Assembly (NCBI RefSeq): GCF_011947195.1
Contig: NZ_JAATVY010000014.1
Coordinates: 1 to 64,000 of the forward strand
Length of the DNA: 64,000 nucleotides
DNA from: Planosporangium thailandense
GTDB taxonomy: Bacteria; Actinomycetota; Actinomycetes; Mycobacteriales; Micromonosporaceae
Direction of reading: 5' to 3'
Shown here piece after piece: positions 36,913 to 46,499 of the stretch (within the stretch, counting starts at the first letter, position 1; each line of letters begins with the position of its first letter). The translations under genes and the position numbers were made by a program. Under the pieces are notes generated by a model. It was not told the DNA's origin. It ran no database searches and saw nothing but the letters and a program-made list of their open reading frames with translations.

Positions 36913-37281
36913 GGTCCCCTGGGGGGCATGGCCTCCTGGGCAGGCATGTGCCCGGGCAACAACCAGTCCGGTGCGCTGAACAAACCCGGGCACACCCGGC
37001 ACGGCGACGCGTGGCTCAAAGCCGTCCTGGGACAGGTCGCGGTCGCCGCCTCCCGAGCCAAGGGCACGTACCTGGCCGGCCGATACCGGCGGATCGCCGC
37101 TTGACGCGGCAAGAAACGCGCGCTCGTCGGGGTAGGGCATTCCGTCCTGATCGCCGTGTGGGTCATGCTCAGCCGCGATGTCGCCTACCACGACCTGGGA
37201 GTCGAGTACTTCGTCGAACGACTCAACCCGCACGCCGATTTCGTGTCGGCGACCACCGCCGGCGCCGCGGAGCACTCCTGA
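36913..37281 (+). pseudogene. IS110-family transposase remnant with nonsense mutation
   Basis: The frame reads GGMASWAGMCPGNNQSG, then AWLKAVLGQVAVAASRAKGT and YLAGRYRRIAA, the C-terminal Transposase_20 domain of IS110/IS1111 transposases. A TGA at 37102-37104 interrupts it where relatives have Arg (CGA to TGA). After it the same frame resumes as RGKKRALVGVGHSVLIAVW to a stop at 37279-37281. The N-terminal DEDD domain is missing. The element is dead. Confidence 0.75.
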
Positions 37282-37596
37282 GCCGACCGAGCAGCGAGGT
37301 CGTCACCGCACCCACGAGAACCGCTCCGGTCAGGCGAGCAATAGTCAAGACTTGTGGATGAGAGATCTTGATTAGGCCGCTGTGGCTACGGATTCGGCGT
37401 GGGTGTTGGATCGTTCGACGAGGTGGCCTTGCGGCACCATGCCAGCAGGATCGCCGAGGCGAACCGTCGCCGCTCGCCCGTGGTCTCAACAGTGCGCTTG
37501 TCATTGACCCGCGGGGCGGCTGCTCACCACTCCGGTTGACGATCATCAGCAGGACCAGGGTCGGAACGAGGAGTCGCTTGCGCGGGGAGAGCAATG
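37282..37596. other. Gap with possible further transposase debris
   Basis: No intact gene. On the - strand around 37383-37484 a short frame reads ERRRFASAILLAWCRK, which loosely recalls the conserved RFSSAILPPWARK segment of IS256-type transposases; this is weak. A short TCAAGA/TCTTGA repeat lies near 37343-37365. The gap ends at the stop of the MFS gene. Confidence 0.25.
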
Positions 37597-38880
37597 TCAC
37601 TCGCTGCTGATGCTCACGGATGCAGGGGATTCCAGCGCTGGGTTCTCCAGCCGGCGGTCGGGCCGGAAGGCAGGGATCGTCACCAGCACGCCCAGGATCA
37701 GGGCCAAGATGACGGAGTAACCGGCGGTGAAACCGCCGGTGAGGTCGTGAAGGACTCCGAGAAGTACCGGGGCGAACGCGCCGGCGACATAGGCGACCAG
37801 CATGACCATTCCGCTCAGCCTCGCTGCGTCCGCTTGGCTGCTCGCCACGTCCACTAGGAGCACGAGAGCCAACGTCGAGCCACCGCCGGCCCCTGTTCCG
37901 AACAAGCACATGGCCGGCCACACGAGTCCGAGCGGGTCGATCAGCAGGCAAGCGATCCCCAATGCGCTGGAGACCAGGACCAACGCCAGGAGCGGACGAC
38001 GATCACGTGTGTAGTCTGTCAGCCAGGGCAGGGTGAGCATGCCGGCGAGCTGGACCACCTGGAAGGTCACGAAGTAGCCCGCCGCCCTCTGGTCGGGGAC
38101 GCCGAGCTCGACGTACAGCGGTGTTACCCAAGCCAGACCGCTGAAGCCGATGATCATGGCTGCGGTCGTGTACCACGTGACCCACCAGGCCGTACGGGAG
38201 TGCCACGGCAGGTGGTGATTCACCACGAGTCCGGTCACCTCCCGGGACGGGTGTGCGCGGCGGAGACGGGGAGTGGCACAGAGCCACAGGGCGAGAGTCA
38301 CCAGGGCGATGAGGCCCCACAGCGCAAGTGCCGGCTTCCACCCACCGAGCCAAGCGTCAGTCGGCACCGCGATCCATGCGGCAACCGCAACACCCATGGC
38401 AAGCCCCGTAGAGTACAGGCCCATCGCGAATCCACGGATCTTGGGCACGTGATGGGCGATCAGGCTTGGGAGAAGGGCAGTCGCACCGCCCATACCCACC
38501 CCGGCCACCGCACTGGACAACAGGAAGATCCACGTGTGGTTGGCCACCAGTCGGATCGAACAGCCGACGGCCAAGGTGCCCAGCATCACGGAGGTGGCCC
38601 GCTCCGGTCCGATCCAGGCGCCCAGCTTCTGCCCCAACGGTGCGCACAGTCCAGTGAAGAGGATCGCGACCGAGGTGAGCATGCCTTGTGTCGTGCTCGA
38701 CAGTCCGAGCTCGTCGGTGATCGGCGGCAACAGCGGAGGTACCGAGCCCAGGGCTGCGCGAAGGTTGAGCCCGATTACGGTCGCCATCGCCACGAAGAGC
38801 CATGCGGGCAGTAGCCCTCTTCCGGGGGGAGCAGCGTCTTCGTCTACGTCGCATGGCAGAGGGACCCGTGGCTGGGTCAA
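37597..38880 (-). CDS. MFS transporter, CynX/NimT type
   Basis: A 427-residue, 12-helix major facilitator protein. The first helix pair (GLNLRAALGSVPPLLPPITDEL) is typical of the CynX/NimT subfamily, which includes cyanate and nitroimidazole-related transporters. Substrate cannot be inferred. The TTG at 38880, with GGAG 9 bases upstream, is chosen because the frame further upstream overlaps korB out of phase. It begins 4 bp after the korB stop and is the last gene of the reductase-korA-korB operon, so it may export or import a pathway compound. Confidence 0.8.
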   Translation of the reverse strand: MTQPRVPLPCDVDEDAAPPGRGLLPAWLFVAMATVIGLNLRAALGSVPPLLPPITDELGLSSTTQGMLTSVAILFTGLCAPLGQKLGAWIGPERATSVMLGTLAVGCSIRLVANHTWIFLLSSAVAGVGMGGATALLPSLIAHHVPKIRGFAMGLYSTGLAMGVAVAAWIAVPTDAWLGGWKPALALWGLIALVTLALWLCATPRLRRAHPSREVTGLVVNHHLPWHSRTAWWVTWYTTAAMIIGFSGLAWVTPLYVELGVPDQRAAGYFVTFQVVQLAGMLTLPWLTDYTRDRRPLLALVLVSSALGIACLLIDPLGLVWPAMCLFGTGAGGGSTLALVLLVDVASSQADAARLSGMVMLVAYVAGAFAPVLLGVLHDLTGGFTAGYSVILALILGVLVTIPAFRPDRRLENPALESPASVSISSE

Positions 38881-38884
38881 CGGA

Positions 38885-39970
38885 TCACTCCACGGTCCAT
38901 GTGTCTCCTCCAGCGAGAAGCCCGGCGAGTGCTTGAAAACGGTCCTGGCCGGCGGTGGCGGTGCGGATCTGGTCGCGGGCGAGGTCGTCGTAGGTGGGGC
39001 GGTCGACGGAGCGGAAGATGCCGATCGGGGCCTGGTCAAGGTTGCTGGCGTCGGTGAGCCTCGACAGGGCGAACGCGGTGGTCGGGTCCTCGGCACGCGC
39101 GTCGTGCACCAGTACGTCCGCGGCGTCGACGTCAGCGACCCGGACCACGCGAACCCCGCCGGTAGCCGGGTCGAGGACGATCCCCTTGGACCCGAGCCCG
39201 TCCTCGCCGGGGGCGCCGAACCGGATCGGCTCGCCGTGCACCAGCGGGATGATCGCATCCGCCTTGGTGTCGTTGGACTTGATCGCGTCGAACGCGCCGT
39301 CGTTGAAGATGGGGCAGTTCTGGTAGATCTCGACCAGCGCGGTGCCGCGGTGCTGGGCGGCGGCGGTGAGCACCTCGGTGAGGTGCTTGCGGTCGGAGTC
39401 GATGGTGCGGGCGACGAAGGTGGCCTCGGCGCCGAGCGCGAGGGAGACCGGGTTGAACGGGTTGTCCAGGGATCCCATCGGGGTGGACTTGGTGACCTTG
39501 CCGGGCTCGCTGGTGGGGGAGTACTGGCCCTTGGTGAGTCCGTAGATCCGGTTGTTGAACAGCAGGATCTTCAGGTTCACGTTTCGGCGCAGCGCGTGAA
39601 TCAGGTGGTTGCCGCCGATCGAGAGCGCGTCGCCGTCGCCGGTGACCACCCACACGCTCAGGTCCGCGCGGCTCGTCACCAAGCCGGTGGCGATCGCGGG
39701 GGCGCGGCCGTGGATGGAGTGCATCCCGTAGGTGTTGAGGTAGTACGGGAACCGGGACGAGCAGCCGATGCCGGAGACGAACACGATGTTCTCCCGCTTG
39801 AGCCCGAGCTGGGGCAGGAAACCCTGCACCGCGGAGAGCACCGCGTAGTCACCACAGCCTGGGCACCAGCGCACCTCCTGGTCGGAGGTGTACTCCTTGC
39901 GGTTCCCCGGGAACTCCGCGACCGGAACACCGCGCAGACCCGGGAACGGAAGTTCAGTCAGGTTGTGCAC
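38885..39970 (-). CDS. korB: 2-oxoacid:ferredoxin oxidoreductase beta subunit
   Basis: A 361-residue thiamine-diphosphate-binding subunit. It has WCPGCGDYAVL near residue 35, the TPP motif GDGDALSIGGNH and the following NNRIYGLTKGQ. With the alpha subunit it oxidatively decarboxylates 2-oxoacids such as 2-oxoglutarate or pyruvate to acyl-CoA while reducing ferredoxin. It lies 28 bp after the alpha gene. Its presence in a catabolic cluster together with two ferredoxins suggests a supply of low-potential electrons. Confidence 0.93.
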   Translation of the reverse strand: MHNLTELPFPGLRGVPVAEFPGNRKEYTSDQEVRWCPGCGDYAVLSAVQGFLPQLGLKRENIVFVSGIGCSSRFPYYLNTYGMHSIHGRAPAIATGLVTSRADLSVWVVTGDGDALSIGGNHLIHALRRNVNLKILLFNNRIYGLTKGQYSPTSEPGKVTKSTPMGSLDNPFNPVSLALGAEATFVARTIDSDRKHLTEVLTAAAQHRGTALVEIYQNCPIFNDGAFDAIKSNDTKADAIIPLVHGEPIRFGAPGEDGLGSKGIVLDPATGGVRVVRVADVDAADVLVHDARAEDPTTAFALSRLTDASNLDQAPIGIFRSVDRPTYDDLARDQIRTATAGQDRFQALAGLLAGGDTWTVE

Positions 39971-39998
39971 GTCAACGAACTCCTTGCTTGTTGCCAGC

Positions 39999-41924
39999 TC
40001 AGCTGTGGTTGGCCGCGTCTGGGGCGGACAGGTTCTTGACGATGTCCATAAACACGCTGCAGAGCTCCTCGGCCCCGAACGGCACCCCCCGAACGGATGT
40101 GTAGCTCTGCACGTCGACGAGGTACTTCGCCCGCAACAGCATCGACAGCTGTCCGAGGTTCATCTCCGGAACGATCACCTGGTCATAGGAGCGCAGGATG
40201 TCACCGAGGTTCGACGGGAACGGATTCAGATGCCGTAGGTGAACCTGTGCGATGTCGTAGCCGGCCTTGCGTACCCGCCGTACTCCTGCCCCGATGGGCC
40301 CATAGGTGGAGCCCCAGCCGAGCGCCAGGACGCGGGCCCTGCCGCAAGGGTCGTCCACCTCGAGGTCAGGGATCGACCGTGCCACGCCGTCGACCTTGGC
40401 CTGCCGGGTGCGGACCATCAGGTCGTGGTTGGCCGGATCGTAGGAGATCTCGCCGGTGCCGTCCTTCTTCTCGATCCCACCGATCCGGTGCTCCAGGCCC
40501 GGGATCCCCGGAGGTGCCCAGGGCCGGGCAAGCGTGTCGGGATCACGCTTGTACGGATGGAAGGTCTCGGTCCCGTCGTCGGCGACGTGATTCGGGCTGG
40601 TCGCGAACGCGGGGTCGATGGTCGGCAGTTCCGAGACGTCCGGGATCCGCCACGGCTCGGAGCTGTTGGCCAGCATCCCGTCCGACAGCAGCATCACCGG
40701 GGTCCGGTAGGTCACTGCGATCCGGGCCGCCTCAACCGCGGCATCGAAGCAGTCGGCCGGCGATTGCGGCGCCACGATCGGGATCGGCGCTTCGCCGTTG
40801 CGGCCGAACATCGCCTGCAGCAGGTCAGCCTGCTCGGTCTTGGTCGGCAGACCCGTGGAGGGGCCACCCCGCTGCACGTCGACCACCAGCAGCGGAAGCT
40901 CCAGCATCACGGCTAGGCCGATCGTCTCCGACTTCAACGCGATGCCGGGTCCGGAGGTGGTGGTCACCCCGAGCGACCCGCCGAACGAGGCGCCGATGGC
41001 GGCGCCGATGGCGGCAATCTCGTCCTCGGCCTGGAAGGTGGTCACACCGAAGTTCTTGTGCTTGCTCAGCTCGTGCAGGATGTCGCTGGCCGGGGTGATC
41101 GGGTAGGCGCCGAGCAGGACGTCCAGTCCGCTCAGCTGGCCGGCGGCGACGATCCCGTACGACAGCGCGACATTCCCGGTGATGTTGCGATAGGTGCCCT
41201 CCGGCATCCTGGCGGGCTTGACCTCGTACCGGATCGCGAACGCCTCGGTGGTCTCACCGAAGTTCCATCCGGTCTTGAACGCGGTGAGGTTGGCATCTCG
41301 GATCGCCGGCTTCTTCGCGAACCGGGCCTCGATGAAGTCGATGGTGCCCTGGGTCGGCCGGCCGTACATCCACGACAGCAAACCGAGCGCGAACATGTTC
41401 TTAGCCCGGGCGGCGTCCTTGCGGGAGAGCCCGAACTCTTTGACTGCCTCGACCGTCATCCCGGTCAGGTCCAGCGCGTGGAGGTTGAAGTCGTCGAGCG
41501 ACCCATCCTCGAGCGGATTGTCCGAGTAACCGGCCTTGCTCAAGTTGCGGGAGGTGAAGTCATGTGAGTCGGCAATGATCGTGCTGCCGGCCCGCATGTC
41601 GGTGATGTTCGCCTTCAGGGCTGCCGGGTTCATCGCCACCAGTACGTCGGGACGGTCGCCCGGCGTCAGGATGTCGTAGTTGGCGAAGTGCACCTGGAAT
41701 GACGAGACGCCAGGGATGGTGCCCTGAGGTGCCCGGATCTCGGCCGGAAAGTTGGGCAGCGTCGACAGATCATTGCCGAATGACGCGGTCTCCTGGGTGA
41801 ACCGATCCCCGGTCAGCTGCATTCCGTCACCGGAGTCCCCGGCGAACCGGATGATAACGCGGTCTAGCCTCTCGACCTGCCGGTCGCCTGTGCGTGCGGG
41901 CGTGGTCCCGGTGCTCGACGTCAA
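39999..41924 (-). CDS. korA: 2-oxoacid:ferredoxin oxidoreductase alpha subunit (gamma-alpha fusion)
   Basis: A 641-residue protein. Residues 20-210 are the gamma domain (IIRFAGDSGDGMQLTGDRF), followed by the alpha pyrimidine-binding domain (ITGNVALSYGIVAAGQLSGL, then AYPITPASDILHELSKH) and a C-terminal domain II. This is the two-subunit KorAB layout of actinobacteria. The TTG start overlaps the TGA of the ferredoxin reductase gene and has GAGAGGG upstream, which ties the three genes to one transcript. Confidence 0.93.
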   Translation of the reverse strand: MTSSTGTTPARTGDRQVERLDRVIIRFAGDSGDGMQLTGDRFTQETASFGNDLSTLPNFPAEIRAPQGTIPGVSSFQVHFANYDILTPGDRPDVLVAMNPAALKANITDMRAGSTIIADSHDFTSRNLSKAGYSDNPLEDGSLDDFNLHALDLTGMTVEAVKEFGLSRKDAARAKNMFALGLLSWMYGRPTQGTIDFIEARFAKKPAIRDANLTAFKTGWNFGETTEAFAIRYEVKPARMPEGTYRNITGNVALSYGIVAAGQLSGLDVLLGAYPITPASDILHELSKHKNFGVTTFQAEDEIAAIGAAIGASFGGSLGVTTTSGPGIALKSETIGLAVMLELPLLVVDVQRGGPSTGLPTKTEQADLLQAMFGRNGEAPIPIVAPQSPADCFDAAVEAARIAVTYRTPVMLLSDGMLANSSEPWRIPDVSELPTIDPAFATSPNHVADDGTETFHPYKRDPDTLARPWAPPGIPGLEHRIGGIEKKDGTGEISYDPANHDLMVRTRQAKVDGVARSIPDLEVDDPCGRARVLALGWGSTYGPIGAGVRRVRKAGYDIAQVHLRHLNPFPSNLGDILRSYDQVIVPEMNLGQLSMLLRAKYLVDVQSYTSVRGVPFGAEELCSVFMDIVKNLSAPDAANHS

Positions 41925-43162
41925 CGCGTGCCCTCTCTCACGAGCTCGGCGGCTGGTGCCGGTGTGTTGGCATCGATCAGCGCCTGACGGTAGGTGATCA
42001 TCTGCTTCGGCATGCCCAGGAGGACGACGCCGACCAGGGTGTTGTCGCGGTGGTAGCCGAGCACGGCCTCGGATGTCAGATCGCCCTCCAGAACGCGGAC
42101 GTCGTCTCGCCCGAGGGCGGGGATTCCGAAGGACTGGATACGGGTGCCGTACTGGTCGCTCCAGAACGTGGGGAGCGGGTTGAACGCAGGACCGGTGATC
42201 GGCTTTCCAGTGATTCCGGCGATGAGCGAGCGTGCCGCGTGGCCGGCCATGTCCGTGGGCATCGTCCAGTGTTCGATGCGGCAGGGCATGCCTCCAAACA
42301 TGGGTACCGGGAACCTGGCGACGTCGCCGATGGCCACCACGTCGCGGAGCGGGCCGGTAGCAGTCAGCGGGTGTAGGTCCACGTCACACAGGACCCCGTT
42401 GGTGAGGTCGAGGCCCTGTCCCTCGAGCCATCCGGTGTTCGCGGTGGAGCCCACCGCTTCGACGACGACGTCGGCGACGAGCCAGCTGCCATCGTCGAGC
42501 TCGACGGTCGTGGGCCCATCGGCGGCCTCTCGATGCAGTGCCGCCACGGTCCGCCTGGTCCTGAACCGGACGCCCTGACTCTCATGTCGGCGCTGTACCT
42601 CGGCTCCGAGGATGTACCCGGCCGGACCTTCGAGCGGCACCGAAAAGGGCTCGACAACCGATACTTCGCAGCCGAGCGACACCGCCGTGCTCGCCACCTC
42701 GCAGCCGATGAACCCTCCGCCGATGATGACCACTCGGCTGCCGTCCTCGAGGTCCTCGCGGAGCGCCTTGGCGTCTTCGATGGTCCGCACGGTGTGCCGC
42801 CACGAGCGGGGGGCCGCGAGGTTCAGTCGCCGCGCGGACACCCCGGTCGCGATGACCAAACCGTCGTACGGCAGGGTGGATCCGTCGTCAAGGGTCACGG
42901 TGCGGTCGCGCAGGTCGGCCGACCGGACCGTTGTGCCGAGACGCCATTCCACATCGGCAGTGGACGGTCGCTGCCGGAAGGCGAGGCCCTCAGGGTCCGC
43001 ACCGTCGCGCAAGGCGGTCTTGGTCAGAGGTGGACGATTGTACGGCGGATGGGGCTCGCTGCCGATGACGGTGACAGGCTCGGCCCAACCAGCGGCGCGC
43101 AGCTGCTCGGCTGCTCGCAGCCCGGCCAGTCCGGCGCCGACCACCACGACCGATCTTGTCAT
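41921..43162 (-). CDS. FAD-dependent ferredoxin/putidaredoxin reductase
   Basis: A 413-residue NAD(P)H:ferredoxin reductase of the CamA/ThcD class. The FAD motif VVVGAGLAGLRAAEQL and the NAD(P) motif VVIIGGGFIGCEVAS are complete, and the C-terminal domain with CDVDLHPLTATGPL and AIGDVARF fits the family. It should pass electrons from NAD(P)H to the ferredoxins that serve the P450s. It heads the korAB operon and is divergent from the F420 genes over a 76-bp shared promoter region. Confidence 0.9.
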   Translation of the reverse strand: MTRSVVVVGAGLAGLRAAEQLRAAGWAEPVTVIGSEPHPPYNRPPLTKTALRDGADPEGLAFRQRPSTADVEWRLGTTVRSADLRDRTVTLDDGSTLPYDGLVIATGVSARRLNLAAPRSWRHTVRTIEDAKALREDLEDGSRVVIIGGGFIGCEVASTAVSLGCEVSVVEPFSVPLEGPAGYILGAEVQRRHESQGVRFRTRRTVAALHREAADGPTTVELDDGSWLVADVVVEAVGSTANTGWLEGQGLDLTNGVLCDVDLHPLTATGPLRDVVAIGDVARFPVPMFGGMPCRIEHWTMPTDMAGHAARSLIAGITGKPITGPAFNPLPTFWSDQYGTRIQSFGIPALGRDDVRVLEGDLTSEAVLGYHRDNTLVGVVLLGMPKQMITYRQALIDANTPAPAAELVREGTR

Positions 43163-43187
43163 TCAACCCTCCACCCTTGTGCCATTC

Positions 43188-43199
43188 TATGCATATGAT
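43188..43199 (+). promoter_or_regulatory. Shared motif TATGCATATGAT in the divergent promoter
   Basis: The 12-mer TATGCATATGAT lies between the divergent reductase and F420 genes. Its TATGAT (43194-43199) could be the -10 of the + strand operon; on the - strand TAGAAT just beside it could be the -10 of the reductase. Near-identical sequences lie at 59136-59147, 61739-61750 and 36063-36073. Confidence 0.5.
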
Positions 43200-43238
43200 T
43201 ATCCTTAGAAGCCAAATCGGCAAGCTGAGGAGTCAGAA

Positions 43239-43922
43239 TTGAGCGCAGTCGACGAACACCACCAGGTCGTGGACCGCCTCGCTGGCAAGATCATCGGGAT
43301 CATTGGTGGCACGGGTCCGCAGGGCAGGGGACTGGCTCGCCGGTTCGCCGACAGTGGACTGCAGGTGGTCATCGGATCTCGGTCCGCCGACCGCGCGGAG
43401 GCGGCTGCTGCCGAGTTGGGTAGCAGCGTTCGTGGGGCGACCAACGAGGACTGTGCCGAGACCGCCGATATCGTGCTCGTCACCGTGCCCTGGGAAGGGC
43501 ATCGGAGCCAGGTCGAGGCGTTGGCCAAGGAGCTGGCGGGCAAGGTCGTCGTCGACTGCGTCAACCCCCTGGCCTTCGACAAGATGGGCCCGTTTGCGCC
43601 GAGCGTTCCCGAGGGCAGCGCCGCTGAGCAGGCCCAGATGTTGCTCGCCGACGCCACCGTGGTTGCCGCCTTCCACCACCTGTCGGCAGTGGTGCTGCTC
43701 GACGACGAGGTCGCGTCGCTCGACGCCGACGTGATGGTAGTGGGCGACGACCGCGAGGCCACGAATCTGGTGCAGGATCTTGCCGGCCGGATCGCCGGCT
43801 GTAGAGGGGTGTACGCCGGGCGACTCCGCAATGCCGGCCAGGTCGAGGCCCTCACAGCCAACCTCATCGCCATCAACAAGCGCTACAAGGCGCACGCGTC
43901 GCTGCGCGTTACGGATATCTGA
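43239..43922 (+). CDS. fno: NADPH:F420 oxidoreductase
   Basis: A 227-residue protein that reduces F420 with NADPH (or the reverse). The dinucleotide motif is [18 protein letters not shown], with SRSADRA after beta-2 giving NADP preference; [10 protein letters not shown] and DCVNPLAFD are the conserved F420-site loops. The TTG at 43239 follows GAGGAG. It is the first gene of an operon with fbiC, so it probably makes F420H2 for the cluster's oxidoreductases. The first 15 residues are an extension before the Rossmann fold. Confidence 0.92.
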   Translation: MSAVDEHHQVVDRLAGKIIGIIGGTGPQGRGLARRFADSGLQVVIGSRSADRAEAAAAELGSSVRGATNEDCAETADIVLVTVPWEGHRSQVEALAKELAGKVVVDCVNPLAFDKMGPFAPSVPEGSAAEQAQMLLADATVVAAFHHLSAVVLLDDEVASLDADVMVVGDDREATNLVQDLAGRIAGCRGVYAGRLRNAGQVEALTANLIAINKRYKAHASLRVTDI

Positions 43923-43933
43923 GAGTCTCCGCC

Positions 43934-46486
43934 TTGTCTTCGGTAGGCCCCGACGTCTCGTGCCCGACGCCACGGCAGGTGTCCCGTGCCGTGGCGCGCG
44001 CTCGAGACGGCAAGTCCCTCGATGTCGCGGAGGCGACAGCGCTGCTGGCGGCTCGCGGTGAACAGTTGACCGACTTGATGGCCACCGCCGCCCGAGTGCG
44101 CGACGCCGGGCTCGCCGCACTCGACCGGCCAGACACGGTCACCTACAGCCGGAAGGTGTTCATCCCGCTCACGCGGCTGTGTCGCGACCGCTGTCACTAC
44201 TGCACGTTCGTGGCGACTCCGAGCCGGCTTGCGCAAGCCGGTGAGCCACCGTATCTAAGCCCCGACGGGGTTCGCGCCATCGCCGCTCAGGGCGCGGCGC
44301 TCGGCTGCAAGGAAGCTCTCTTCACCCTCGGTGACCGTCCGGAGGACCGCTGGCCCGAGGCTAAGCAATGGCTCGACGAACAGGGCTACGACTCGACCCT
44401 CGACTACGTACGGGCCATGGCAGTGCTGGTGCTGGAGGAGACCGGCCTGCTGCCACACCTGAACCCGGGAGTCATGACCTGGGCGGAGATCAACCGGCTT
44501 AAACCGGTCGCGCCGTCGATGGGGATGATGCTCGAGTCGACTTCCACGAGGCTCTTCACCGAGCGTAGCGCCGCTCACTACGGCTCACCGGACAAGGACC
44601 CCGCCGTCCGACTGCGGGTCCTAACGGATGCTGGGCGGTTGAACGTGCCTTTCACCACCGGCATCCTCGTCGGCATTGGAGAGACACTTCGGGAGCGCGC
44701 CGAGTCGATCTTCGCGATGCGACAGATCAGCCGCCAGTACGGGGCCGTGCAAGAGGTCATCATCCAGAACTTCCGGGCCAAGCCGGATACTGCGATGCGC
44801 AGGCACGGTGACCTCGAACTCGAGGAGCATCTTGCCGCGATCGCCACGGCACGACTCGTGCTCGGGCCGGCCATGCGCCTCCAGGCACCGCCGAACCTGG
44901 TCGACCTCGAAGCGTGCACGACCCTCCTGGCCGCGGGCATCGACGACTTCGGCGGCATCAGCCCCCTGACACCGGACCATGTCAACCCCGAACGTCCGTG
45001 GCCTGAGATCGAGAAACTCAGTCGAGCCTGCGAATCAGTCGGCTTCCGACTCGTGGAACGGCTCACCGTGCACCCGCCGTACCTCCGGGAGCCTTGGCTC
45101 GACCCGCGGCTCAAGCCACACATCGCTGCGCTGGCCGGTCCGGCGGGGCTGGCCCGGACCGACGTCACACCCAGCGGCATCCCCTGGCAGGAGCCGGACG
45201 GAGCGTACGACGGGCAGGGCTGGTCTTCTGTTGGACGCACCGACTTGCACACGAGCATCGACAGCGAGGGGCGCACGTCGGACCGCCGAGACGACTTCGA
45301 TGACGTCTACGGCGACTGGGACGCGCTCCGTGAGGGGATCGCCGGTGGCCCGGAGCCACGCGGCATTGCTCCCGCTCGAATAGGCGCGGCCGGGAAGGAC
45401 GCGCTCGCAGCGGCGGAACGGGACCCCGCCAACATCAGCGAGCGACACGCGCTCACATTGGTCACCGCCGAAGGCGAGCTCCTCGAACAGCTGTGTCGAC
45501 TTGCGGATGATCTTCGCCGGGAGGCCGTCGGTGACGACGTCACCTACGTGGTGAACCGGAACATCAACTTCACCAACGTCTGCTACACGGGCTGCCGGTT
45601 CTGCGCGTTCGCGCAACGGCGCACGGATGCCGACGCTTACACGCTCTCGTTGGACGAGATCGGCAGCCGAGCCGAAGAGGCGGTAGCCGTCGGGGCGACC
45701 GAAGTGTGCATGCAGGGCGGCATCCATCCAGACCTGCCGGGTTCGGCGTACTTCGACATCGCTGCCGAGGTGAAGCGACGGGCACCGTCCCTGCACGTGC
45801 ACGCGTTCAGTCCCATGGAGGTGATGAACGGCGTTGCCCGTACCGGGCTATCCATCCGTGACTTCCTGGTCAAGGCTCGTGAGTCCGGCGTGGATTCGTT
45901 ACCCGGAACGGCAGCGGAGATTCTCGACGATGATGTCCGATGGGTGTTGACCAAGGGTAAGCTTCCCGCCTCGCAGTGGACCGAGGTGATCCGGACCGCA
46001 CATGGGATAGGGCTGCCGACGACGTCGACCATGATGTACGGCCATGTTGACCATCCGGGCCATTGGGTCGCGCATCTGCGCGTCCTCGCGGATATCCAGC
46101 GCGATACCGGAGGGTTCACCGAGTTCGTCCCGCTTCCGTTCGTGCACCAGTCGGCACCTATCTACCTTGCCGGGGTTGCCCGACCCGGCCCCACCGAGCG
46201 AGACAACCGCGCCGTGCATGCACTTGCAAGGGTGATGCTCCACGGGCTGGTTCCGAACATCCAGACTTCGTGGGTGAAGCTCGGCCCGGACGTGTGCACC
46301 AAGGTCCTCCGGGGCGGCGCGAACGACCTGGGCGGGACCCTGATGGAGGAGACCATCAGCCGGATGGCCGGGTCCACCAACGGCTCCCGGCGTTCCGTGG
46401 CCGAGCTCGAGGAGATGGCCGCCCTCGCTGGCAGGCCGGCCCGCCAGCGCACGACGCTCTACACCGATCCACAAACCTCGAAATAA
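43934..46486 (+). CDS. fbiC: FO synthase FbiC (CofG-CofH fusion)
   Basis: An 850-residue double radical-SAM enzyme that makes 7,8-didemethyl-8-hydroxy-5-deazariboflavin (FO), the chromophore of F420, from a pyrimidine and tyrosine. The CofG half has the cluster ligands C83, C87 and C90 (CRDRCHYC); the CofH half has C550, C554 and C557 (CYTGCRFC). Both halves are full length. TTG at 43934 is the likely start, 11 bp after fno. An fbiC inside a catabolic operon is unusual, since the housekeeping gene normally lies elsewhere; a second copy is expected but cannot be seen here. Confidence 0.93.
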   Translation: MSSVGPDVSCPTPRQVSRAVARARDGKSLDVAEATALLAARGEQLTDLMATAARVRDAGLAALDRPDTVTYSRKVFIPLTRLCRDRCHYCTFVATPSRLAQAGEPPYLSPDGVRAIAAQGAALGCKEALFTLGDRPEDRWPEAKQWLDEQGYDSTLDYVRAMAVLVLEETGLLPHLNPGVMTWAEINRLKPVAPSMGMMLESTSTRLFTERSAAHYGSPDKDPAVRLRVLTDAGRLNVPFTTGILVGIGETLRERAESIFAMRQISRQYGAVQEVIIQNFRAKPDTAMRRHGDLELEEHLAAIATARLVLGPAMRLQAPPNLVDLEACTTLLAAGIDDFGGISPLTPDHVNPERPWPEIEKLSRACESVGFRLVERLTVHPPYLREPWLDPRLKPHIAALAGPAGLARTDVTPSGIPWQEPDGAYDGQGWSSVGRTDLHTSIDSEGRTSDRRDDFDDVYGDWDALREGIAGGPEPRGIAPARIGAAGKDALAAAERDPANISERHALTLVTAEGELLEQLCRLADDLRREAVGDDVTYVVNRNINFTNVCYTGCRFCAFAQRRTDADAYTLSLDEIGSRAEEAVAVGATEVCMQGGIHPDLPGSAYFDIAAEVKRRAPSLHVHAFSPMEVMNGVARTGLSIRDFLVKARESGVDSLPGTAAEILDDDVRWVLTKGKLPASQWTEVIRTAHGIGLPTTSTMMYGHVDHPGHWVAHLRVLADIQRDTGGFTEFVPLPFVHQSAPIYLAGVARPGPTERDNRAVHALARVMLHGLVPNIQTSWVKLGPDVCTKVLRGGANDLGGTLMEETISRMAGSTNGSRRSVAELEEMAALAGRPARQRTTLYTDPQTSK

Positions 46487-46499
46487 TAAGGAGATAACC

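Noticed and set aside
37597-38880. Dedicated cyanate transporter
   Set aside because: Membership of the CynX/NimT group does not fix the substrate and no cyanase gene is nearby.
38881-39258. N-terminal extension of the MFS transporter by about 125 residues
   Set aside because: The extension overlaps korB out of frame and is Ser/Pro/Arg-rich shadow sequence; the TTG at 38880 has a ribosome site.
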